Source: Acinetobacter sp.
GTDB taxonomy: Bacteria; Pseudomonadota; Gammaproteobacteria; Pseudomonadales; Moraxellaceae
DNA: 9,638 nt
Direction of reading: 5' to 3'
Assembly: GCA_030523805.1 (NCBI GenBank)
Contig: JAUNHS010000065.1
Coordinates: 1-9,638, forward strand
In this document: one piece after another, positions 1 to 5,969 of the stretch
How the letters are laid out: every line of letters starts with the position of its first letter
Position numbering within the stretch: the stretch's first letter is position 1
Notes under the pieces: model-generated
What the model saw: only the letters and a program-made list of their open reading frames with translations
What the model was told of the DNA's origin: nothing
The model's database searches: none
Program-made: the position numbers and the translations under genes

Positions 1-26
1 CCTTGTTTATTTATACACGATTGATA

Positions 27-2198
27 TTAGAATTTAAGCGTTGTTCTCAACACAAATTCTCGTGCTTCACCTGGTGAAACGTTAATATTATTCACACTTG
101 ACGGATAATAGGTTTTGTCAAATAAGTTATTGACATTTAAACGGAAATTCACACTTTTATCAGCGATTTTAGTTTCATAGCTGGCATAGGCATTGGCAAG
201 AATGTAGCTTGGTAATTGGAAAGTGTTCGCTTCATTACCAGCACGTTTGGCAATGTAGTTCGCATTCGCACCAAAACGCCATTTACCACCCAAAAATTCA
301 TGTGGTTGATAGTTCACCGCAACCGATGATGTATAACGTGGCACATTGACTAATTGCAAACCTACTCGGTTCGGTACAATATCATCTTTAGTTACACGCA
401 CTTGCGTATTGGCATAAGTGAAATTTGCGTCCCATTGTTCATTAAAGCGATGCGTTAAATCAAACTCCACACCACGAGAACGCACTTCGCCAGATGGATA
501 CAATTCCACAGTATTTGTCGTTGTATTCTCTTGCGTAAGCATCATGTTTTGTTTGGTAATATCAAACACGGCTAAATTGAGCAAGGTACGGTCAGCGACT
601 TCATATTTCCAACCCAATTCATACGATTGTGATTGCTCTGGCTCAATATTACCAATGGTGCGATGAGCAATGTTTGCATTGGTGGTTAATGGAGCAATTT
701 GAGCCGTTGGTTTTAACGATTCGCTATAGCTGAAATACAGTGAGTTTTGTGGATTGATTTTGAAAATCACGCCTGCTCGTGGCAACCATTTGCCATTACG
801 AGTATCAGTATTGGTAACGAACGGACGACCACGCCCTGCCACTTGATCCCAATGGGTATAACGTACGCCAAATACACCCGTCCAACGTGGGCTTAAATCA
901 ATCGAATCTTGTAAATAGAAGCCATAAGTGTGCAATTTATCGGTTTGATCACTATCCGATGCCACTACATTAGTCGCAGGTGTAATTGAACCATACACAG
1001 GGTTCAGATAATTCAGTGTATTGGTCGCACCACGAATCATATCGCCACGATAATATTTGCGGTATTCCATATCCGAGCCAAGCTGTAAATGATGTTGGAA
1101 ACGACCTGTATTAAACTGACCATTGACATAAAATTGTGCTGAACTGTCAATACTTTCGGCATCGCCTGTACCATCATTACGGCGAGTGACGGTATTGTTC
1201 GTAGTATTTAATCTTAACACACGCAACTGATTGGCTTGATAGGTTTCACGGTTATAGCCGTAGCCGAAATGAGCTTGCCATTGGTCATTGATTTTGTGGT
1301 CAATGCTCAGCTGTGCCAAATGGTTTTTGCCTTTCATTTGATTAAAGGCTTCATCTAGGCGACGTTCTTTAGGAATGATCAACGCACGGTTGGTTGCTAA
1401 ATCAAACACCACAGAACGATCAAATGGCGAATCATATTCACGGTATTGATAGCTTAAATTGACTTTAGTTTGGTCATTTTCCCATGCCAATGATGGAGCA
1501 AATAAAGTTTCTTCCAATTCGCCAAAATTACGCCAATAATCACGCTGACTGTGGCTGGCAATCACACGATAGGCAAAAGGCGATGAGCCAATGGCATTGG
1601 TATGGTCAAGTGTTACGCCATAGCCTGTACGATTATTAGCATAGCTTGAGCCAAATACTGAAATTTCTGTTTGTGGCGAATATTGTGGTTTTTTACTCAC
1701 TACATTGATAATGCCACCTGGGTCTTGAATACCGTACAACAATGACGCAGGGCCTTTTAACACTTCCACTTGAGCCACAGTTGGGTTCATGGTACGCCCT
1801 TGTACCACAGGCATACCATTGACCATGACTGAGCCATCACGGTTTTCGCCAAAACCACGCTTAATTACTGTGTCTTGCGTGCCTGCCAAAGTATTGCCTT
1901 GTGTAATACCGCTAATTTGCGTTAAAGCACCGTCCAAATTGGTTGGATTGTAGTTTTGTAAATGACGTTGATGTACTACATTCACCGTTTGAGCCGTATT
2001 TAAATTGCTTTGGGTAGAACGCAAAGTAGAAGCACTGGTTTGTGAAACAAATGCCACTTCTTCGGCAGCTACTTCAATGGTCGGCAACACTTGCGATGGC
2101 GATGCTGTTTCATCAGCATCTTGAGCAAAAGCAGTAGAAGTCGCTAAAGCAGTGAGTGTGAGTAACACCGCTTGCGATAAGGGAGAGTATTTAAACAT
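27..2198 (-). CDS. TonB-dependent siderophore receptor (outer membrane)
   Basis: Outer-membrane receptor that takes up a ferric siderophore using energy from TonB-ExbB-ExbD. The 723-residue protein is of normal family length. Residues 1-25 form a signal peptide ending AFA, with cleavage likely before Q26. A possible TonB box, LPTIEVAA, lies at about 38-45. The plug covers roughly 60-170 and contains VIKRGFGENRDGSVMVNGMP and VEVLKGPASLLYG followed by DPGGIINVVSKKP, which are hallmarks of siderophore receptors. The rest is a 22-strand-type barrel with the conserved NVNNLFDKTYY near 690-699 and a C-terminal phenylalanine, as expected for assembly by the Bam complex. The ATG is preceded on the minus strand by TTAGG with an 8-nt spacing. 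It is transcribed away from relA, and a Fur-box-like site overlaps its promoter. The ligand cannot be named: the plug resembles the ferrichrome/ferrioxamine/pyoverdine class, but no residue fixes the substrate. No gene for siderophore synthesis or an inner-membrane transporter is in the window. Confidence 0.95.
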   Translation of the reverse strand: MFKYSPLSQAVLLTLTALATSTAFAQDADETASPSQVLPTIEVAAEEVAFVSQTSASTLRSTQSNLNTAQTVNVVHQRHLQNYNPTNLDGALTQISGITQGNTLAGTQDTVIKRGFGENRDGSVMVNGMPVVQGRTMNPTVAQVEVLKGPASLLYGIQDPGGIINVVSKKPQYSPQTEISVFGSSYANNRTGYGVTLDHTNAIGSSPFAYRVIASHSQRDYWRNFGELEETLFAPSLAWENDQTKVNLSYQYREYDSPFDRSVVFDLATNRALIIPKERRLDEAFNQMKGKNHLAQLSIDHKINDQWQAHFGYGYNRETYQANQLRVLRLNTTNNTVTRRNDGTGDAESIDSSAQFYVNGQFNTGRFQHHLQLGSDMEYRKYYRGDMIRGATNTLNYLNPVYGSITPATNVVASDSDQTDKLHTYGFYLQDSIDLSPRWTGVFGVRYTHWDQVAGRGRPFVTNTDTRNGKWLPRAGVIFKINPQNSLYFSYSESLKPTAQIAPLTTNANIAHRTIGNIEPEQSQSYELGWKYEVADRTLLNLAVFDITKQNMMLTQENTTTNTVELYPSGEVRSRGVEFDLTHRFNEQWDANFTYANTQVRVTKDDIVPNRVGLQLVNVPRYTSSVAVNYQPHEFLGGKWRFGANANYIAKRAGNEANTFQLPSYILANAYASYETKIADKSVNFRLNVNNLFDKTYYPSSVNNINVSPGEAREFVLRTTLKF

Positions 2199-2229
2199 AA
2201 AAATAACCTAAGGATACAAATTTACATTA

Positions 2230-2258
2230 ATTTTAATAAAAACAAGAATACTTATCAA
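2230..2258 (-). promoter_or_regulatory. Predicted promoter of the siderophore receptor gene
   Basis: Read on the minus strand, TTGATA (2258-2253) and TAAAAT (2235-2230) each match the sigma70 consensus at 5 of 6 positions and are separated by exactly 17 nt. The expected transcription start is near 2223, giving a leader of about 25 nt before the ATG at 2198. This is the best promoter visible upstream of the receptor. It is predicted from sequence only. Confidence 0.6.
2243..2257 (-). promoter_or_regulatory. Fur-box-like site over the receptor promoter
   Basis: On the minus strand the 15-mer TGATAAGTATTCTTG matches the 7-1-7 Fur consensus (TGATAATnATTATCA) at 10 of 14 informative positions. 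It overlaps the -35 and the spacer of the predicted promoter, where a repressor would block RNA polymerase. Iron control of such receptors by Fur is well established, but the match is imperfect and the region is AT-rich, so this is a candidate only. Confidence 0.4.
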
Positions 2259-2263
2259 TATAA

Positions 2264-2279
2264 AAATTCAGATGAATTT
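2264..2279. repeat. Perfect 16-bp inverted repeat in the receptor/relA control region
   Basis: AAATTCA and TGAATTT form perfect 7-bp arms around a central GA. The dyad lies 5 bp upstream of the receptor's predicted -35 box, a usual place for an activator site. A second, shorter dyad (CTAAT-GA-ATTAG) follows at 2283-2294. No regulator can be named from these sequences, and chance is possible in AT-rich DNA. Confidence 0.4.
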
Positions 2280-2324
2280 AGACTAATGAATTAGATATAA
2301 TACGACAAGCGAATATTTAGCATA

Positions 2325-2354
2325 CTGATATTCATTCTAAAATCATGCTATGAT
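2325..2354 (+). promoter_or_regulatory. Predicted extended -10 promoter of relA
   Basis: TGCTATGAT (2346-2354) is an extended -10 element, TGn followed by TATGAT, with one mismatch to TATAAT. CTGATA (2325-2330) is a weak -35 at 18-nt spacing, and an extended -10 can compensate for a weak -35. The leader would be about 29 nt. The ATG at 2390 follows a good ribosome binding site, AGGGAG (2378-2383), with 6-nt spacing. Confidence 0.5.
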
Positions 2355-2389
2355 ATGAAAAATGCTCTTCAATCATCAGGGAGATATAC

Positions 2390-4696
2390 ATGGTTACGGT
2401 GCGTGAACAATTGCCAGCCCAATTAGCAGAATTATCTGACGACATGTTACAAGCGGAACATGCGTTGGAAATTCTATTGTTTTGGTTGGAGCGAGTGCGA
2501 GCAAACGGTCAAGCATTTGAAAAATTAGAAGCTGTTGGACGCTATATTTTACAACAATTACAAGAGAGTCCAAACGCTCACCAGGCCACCATTAGCACCT
2601 TTATTACAGGTATTGAAATGGCGGATATTTTAGAACACTTGAATGTAGATGAAGACACGTTATCTGCAGCCATGTTGTATAGAAGTATCCGTGAGCAGCT
2701 CATTAGCATGGAAGATGTGCAGCAACGCTTTGGCGATTCGGTTATGAGTTTGCTCAAAGGCACGTTGGCGATGGGTCGCTTGTCTGAATTGATTGAAAAA
2801 AATAAACGCCTAGAAGACCATTTTAATAACGACCAACGAGAGCATCTCACAGGCATTTATAAAATGCTGATTTCCGTGACCGAAGATGTTCGGGTGGTGT
2901 TGATTAAACTTGCCGACCGAACCTATACCTTGCGTGAATTGGCAAAATCCGACCGAGAGCGTCAAGAGCGTGTGGCACGAGAAATTTTAACCATTTACGC
3001 ACCATTGGCACACCGTTTGGGTATTGCTCAGCTCAAGTGGGAGCTGGAAGATTTAGCATTCCGCTTTTTAGCACCAGAGCGTTATAAAGAAATTGCATCA
3101 TTGTTGAATGAAAAGCGTTTAGAGCGTGAGCAATATATTCAAGATGTGATTACAGCGGTCAAAGATGCTTTACAAGAATACGGGATTCAAGCAGAAGTGA
3201 ATGGGCGAGTGAAGCACATTTATTCTATTTACCGTAAAATGAAAAGCAAAAATTTGAGCTTTGAGCAATTATACGATATTCGTGCGTTACGGATTTTGGT
3301 TAATCATGTGTCGGAATGCTACCACGCATTAGGCATTGTGCATACTTTGTGGCGACACATTCCACATCAATTTGACGATTATATTACCAATCCGAAAGCC
3401 AATGGCTATCGTTCATTGCACACAGCGGTAATTGCTGAAAATAAATCGCTAGAAGTACAAATCCGTACGCATGAAATGCACAATGAAGCAGAATTGGGCG
3501 TGTGTTCGCATTTCAATTATAAAGAAGGGGCGAAAAAGACCGACCAATCGTTTAATGAACGTTTGCATTCATTGCGTACCGTGTTGGAGCATTATCAAGA
3601 ACGCACAGATAATAATTTGAATGTAGATGCTGAAGATAGTCAATTTCAACCTTTACAAGATTTTGAAGACTTTGAAAAAATCTATGTATTTAGCCGAGAT
3701 GGCGATATTAAAGAATTACCACGCAATGCGACCGTGCTGGATTTTGCCTATTATTTGCACACCGAAGTTGGCAATCATTGCTATGCGGCACGGGTCAATC
3801 AGCGTTATGTACCTTTGACTTATACGCTCAAAACAGGCGAGCAAGTTGAAATTTTAACCAAAAAAGGGCGTTCGCCAAATCGTGATTGGTTGGTGCATTC
3901 GCTCGGTTATATCAAAACACCACGAGCAAGAGAAAAATTACGTCATTGGTTTAGACAGCAAGACCGTAGCCACAATTTAGAAGTGGGCAAAGAATTGCTC
4001 AATAAAGAATTGGCACGTTTGGCAATTCACCCGAAAAGTATTGATTTAAATGACTATTGCAGCCATTTCAATGTGAAAAGTGGTGAAGATATTCTCATCG
4101 GTTTGGTGAATGGCGATATTGGTATTCATTCGCTGATTAATCAAATTAATCGCCAGCTGGATGTAGATGACGATGAGCCAGAATTGGTACTCAAACCTGC
4201 ACTCAATCCACGAGCGAGTAAGACTTTATCCGACCATGGTATTTTGATTGATGGTTTAGATAATGTGGAATTGTACATTGCACAATGTTGCCAACCTGTA
4301 CATGGCGAAGCGATTGGTGGTTATATTACCTTGCACCGTGGCGTGAGCATTCACAAAATTGGTTGCCAAGATTATTTACGCATGATTTCTCACGAACCTG
4401 AACGCATGGTAGAAGCCGATTGGGAAATGCAGCCTGCTCGTGGGCAAAGTGTGGAAATTGTGATTGATGCTTACGACCGCCGTGGTTTGCTTAAAGATTT
4501 AACACAAGTGATTTTCTCTGACCATATTAATATTCGTGCAGTGAATACCATTTCTGAAGCCGATGGCATTGCTAATATGAAATTATTGATTGAAGTCAAA
4601 GGTTTAGCACAATTATCTAAATTGCTGGCACGCTTGGAGCAACAACCAGGGATTATCAGTGCAAGACGCTTAATTCACAATGCACCAGCGGTTTAA
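2390..4696 (+). CDS. relA: RelA, ribosome-associated (p)ppGpp synthetase
   Basis: Makes (p)ppGpp by transferring pyrophosphate from ATP to GDP or GTP when uncharged tRNA is on the ribosome. At 768 residues it is a normal full-length RelA. The N-terminal hydrolase domain (about 25-190) is decayed: the His-Asp metal pair is replaced by YR at 97-98, so this is RelA rather than SpoT. The synthetase domain (about 240-380) has GRVKHIYSIYRKM (272-284), catalytic D296 in YDIRAL, GYRSLHT (339-345) and EVQIRT (355-360). The motif normally ExDD in monofunctional RelA reads QFDD here (327-330). A TGS domain follows at about 430-492, then a helical region, a zinc-finger-like domain with CC at 633-634, H655 and C659, and a C-terminal ACT domain (about 687-768). 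It heads a probable operon with mazG and a comEA-like gene. Confidence 0.96.
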   Translation: MVTVREQLPAQLAELSDDMLQAEHALEILLFWLERVRANGQAFEKLEAVGRYILQQLQESPNAHQATISTFITGIEMADILEHLNVDEDTLSAAMLYRSIREQLISMEDVQQRFGDSVMSLLKGTLAMGRLSELIEKNKRLEDHFNNDQREHLTGIYKMLISVTEDVRVVLIKLADRTYTLRELAKSDRERQERVAREILTIYAPLAHRLGIAQLKWELEDLAFRFLAPERYKEIASLLNEKRLEREQYIQDVITAVKDALQEYGIQAEVNGRVKHIYSIYRKMKSKNLSFEQLYDIRALRILVNHVSECYHALGIVHTLWRHIPHQFDDYITNPKANGYRSLHTAVIAENKSLEVQIRTHEMHNEAELGVCSHFNYKEGAKKTDQSFNERLHSLRTVLEHYQERTDNNLNVDAEDSQFQPLQDFEDFEKIYVFSRDGDIKELPRNATVLDFAYYLHTEVGNHCYAARVNQRYVPLTYTLKTGEQVEILTKKGRSPNRDWLVHSLGYIKTPRAREKLRHWFRQQDRSHNLEVGKELLNKELARLAIHPKSIDLNDYCSHFNVKSGEDILIGLVNGDIGIHSLINQINRQLDVDDDEPELVLKPALNPRASKTLSDHGILIDGLDNVELYIAQCCQPVHGEAIGGYITLHRGVSIHKIGCQDYLRMISHEPERMVEADWEMQPARGQSVEIVIDAYDRRGLLKDLTQVIFSDHINIRAVNTISEADGIANMKLLIEVKGLAQLSKLLARLEQQPGIISARRLIHNAPAV

Positions 4697-4699
4697 GCA

Positions 4700-5500
4700 A
4701 TGCAAAAACTATTGGCAATCATGCAGCAATTACGCAGCGAATGTGCGTGGGATCGCAAGCAAACGCCTGAAACACTCACGCCTTACGCTATAGAAGAAGC
4801 CTATGAAGTGGAGCAAGCGGTTCGTTCAGGCAATATAGATGATGTGAAAGATGAATTGGGCGATTTGCTATTGCAAGTGATTTTCCAATCGCAAATGTAC
4901 AGTGAGCAAAATGCGTTTGATTTTCATGATGTGGTGGAGCATTTGACGCAAAAATTAATCCGTCGCCACCCACACGTTTTTGACCAAGCCAACACGCCAC
5001 AAGATGATGCCAATTTGCAACAATTATGGCAAAGCATTAAACAGCAAGAAAAACAGCAGCGTTTGGCTCGTCTAAATGAACAACAGCGACAAATCGCACA
5101 ATCTTATTTAAGCCAAGTCAAAGCTGGGCCTGCTGTGGTGCAAGCTGAAAGTTTGCAAAAATTAGCGGCTAATATTGGTTTTGATTTTCCTGATTTTTCA
5201 TCTACTTATGCAAAATTGCAAGAAGAATTACAGGAATTAAATGAAGCGATTGCTTTGCAAAATCAGCACGATATGATGCAAGAATTTGGCGATTGTTTAT
5301 TTGCTCTGATTAATGTGGGGCGAAAGCTCAATATTGCTAGTGAAATGGCATTATTGGCAACAAATCATAAATTTCGCCAGCGTTTTGCTTATATTGAAAC
5401 ACAAGCACAACAACAAGGGCGAAAAATTGAAGATTTAACGCTTGAAGAAATGGATAAATTGTGGGAATATGCAAAACAGTTCTCAGTTGAGAATGGTTAA
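4700..5500 (+). CDS. mazG: MazG, nucleoside triphosphate pyrophosphohydrolase
   Basis: Cytosolic enzyme that hydrolyses NTPs and dNTPs to the monophosphate and pyrophosphate. In other proteobacteria it is tied to clearing aberrant nucleotides and to (p)ppGpp levels. The 266-residue protein has both MazG repeats. The N-terminal one has EEAYE (32-36) and DELGD (51-55). The C-terminal one has EELQE (175-179) and EFGD (195-198), which supply the metal-binding carboxylates. RRHPHVF near 88-94 is also typical. Compared with E. coli MazG, the loop before the WD at residues 17-18 is a few residues shorter. The ATG is only 3 nt after the relA stop and no Shine-Dalgarno sequence is visible, so translation is probably coupled to relA. 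relA-mazG is a conserved gamma-proteobacterial pair, which supports the call. Confidence 0.94.
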   Translation: MQKLLAIMQQLRSECAWDRKQTPETLTPYAIEEAYEVEQAVRSGNIDDVKDELGDLLLQVIFQSQMYSEQNAFDFHDVVEHLTQKLIRRHPHVFDQANTPQDDANLQQLWQSIKQQEKQQRLARLNEQQRQIAQSYLSQVKAGPAVVQAESLQKLAANIGFDFPDFSSTYAKLQEELQELNEAIALQNQHDMMQEFGDCLFALINVGRKLNIASEMALLATNHKFRQRFAYIETQAQQQGRKIEDLTLEEMDKLWEYAKQFSVENG

Positions 5501-5509
5501 ATCAAGATT

Positions 5510-5523
5510 AGGATATGACTATG
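5510..5523 (+). promoter_or_regulatory. Ribosome binding site that fixes the comEA-like start
   Basis: AGGA at 5510-5513 is followed by two in-frame ATGs. It lies only 1 nt before the ATG at 5515 but 7 nt before the ATG at 5521, the normal spacing. The second start is therefore preferred. It also gives a cleaner signal peptide beginning MNIVKHLL. Confidence 0.65.
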
Positions 5524-5910
5524 AACATTGTAAAACACTTGCTTGCAGCTACGGCTTTATTGGTTGGCTCTAGTGCGATGGCAAATAATTTTGACCAAAA
5601 GTATGCTGATTATAAAAAGGCACAAACCAACACGGCAGCAGCAGTTGCTAAAACAGCACCTGCACCACAAGCAGCTAAAAAAGGCGACAGCAAAGCCAAA
5701 GCTGCAGCTCCTTTAGCCGCTAAAGTGAATATCAATACAGCAACAGTAAAAGAATTGCAACAGTTGAATGGTATTGGTGAAGCTAAAGCCAAAGCGATTG
5801 TGGCACATCGTAAAAAAGCAGGTAACTTTAAAAGCGTAGAAGATTTGAAAGCGATTAAAGGCTTGGGCGATGCGTTTATCAATAAAAATAAAGCGAATAT
5901 CACGTTTTAA
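5521..5910 (+). CDS. comEA: ComEA-like secreted helix-hairpin-helix DNA-binding protein
   Basis: Probable periplasmic DNA-binding protein that pulls in or retains incoming DNA during natural transformation. The protein is 129 residues from the preferred ATG (131 from the upstream ATG at 5515). Residues 1-21 form a signal peptide ending SSAMA, with cleavage before N22. A lysine- and alanine-rich linker follows (about 30-68), then the ComEA domain (about 68-129). This opens with NINTA and has two helix-hairpin-helix turns, LNGIGEAKAKAI (82-93) and IKGLGDAFINKN (112-123), which contact the DNA backbone. There is no membrane anchor beyond the signal peptide, as in Gram-negative ComEA. It lies 20 nt after mazG and ends 32 nt before a strong terminator, so it is likely the last gene of the relA operon. 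A general secreted helix-hairpin-helix protein with no role in competence cannot be excluded. Confidence 0.85.
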   Translation: MNIVKHLLAATALLVGSSAMANNFDQKYADYKKAQTNTAAAVAKTAPAPQAAKKGDSKAKAAAPLAAKVNINTATVKELQQLNGIGEAKAKAIVAHRKKAGNFKSVEDLKAIKGLGDAFINKNKANITF

Positions 5911-5926
5911 TTGATGGCGAATATTC

Positions 5927-5942
5927 CATGATTGAAATCATG
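5927..5942. repeat. Perfect 16-bp inverted repeat abutting the terminator
   Basis: CATGATT and AATCATG are perfect 7-bp arms around a central GA. In RNA this could fold as a 6-bp stem with a UGAA loop. It ends exactly where the terminator stem begins, so the comEA-like transcript would end in two adjoining hairpins. The function is unknown: it could aid termination, protect the 3' end, or be chance. Confidence 0.5.
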
Positions 5943-5969
5943 AAAAAGCCCCGAGTTTAGGGGCTTTTT
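5943..5969. terminator. Bidirectional intrinsic terminator between the comEA-like gene and dxs
   Basis: AAAAAGCCCC (5943-5952) and GGGGCTTTTT (5960-5969) are perfect 10-bp arms around a 7-nt loop, GAGTTTA. The GC core is flanked by A and T runs on both sides, so it should stop transcription in both directions. It ends the relA-mazG-comEA transcript on the plus strand and the dxs transcript on the minus strand. The last sense codons of dxs lie in the right arm, and its TAA lies in the loop. Confidence 0.92.

Noticed and set aside
2578..2856. 92-codon reading frame antisense to relA
   Set aside because: It lies wholly inside the conserved relA coding region, has no recognisable domain, and looks like a shadow of the sense codons.
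2390..2970. (p)ppGpp hydrolase activity, i.e. SpoT rather than RelA
   Set aside because: The HD metal-binding pair is replaced by YR at residues 97-98, and the synthetase motif keeps the FDD of RelA rather than the RxKD of bifunctional enzymes.
5610..5903. 97-codon hydrophobic reading frame antisense to the comEA-like gene
   Set aside because: It mirrors the alanine- and lysine-rich codons of the sense gene, resembles no family I know, and the sense frame has a clear signal peptide and domain.
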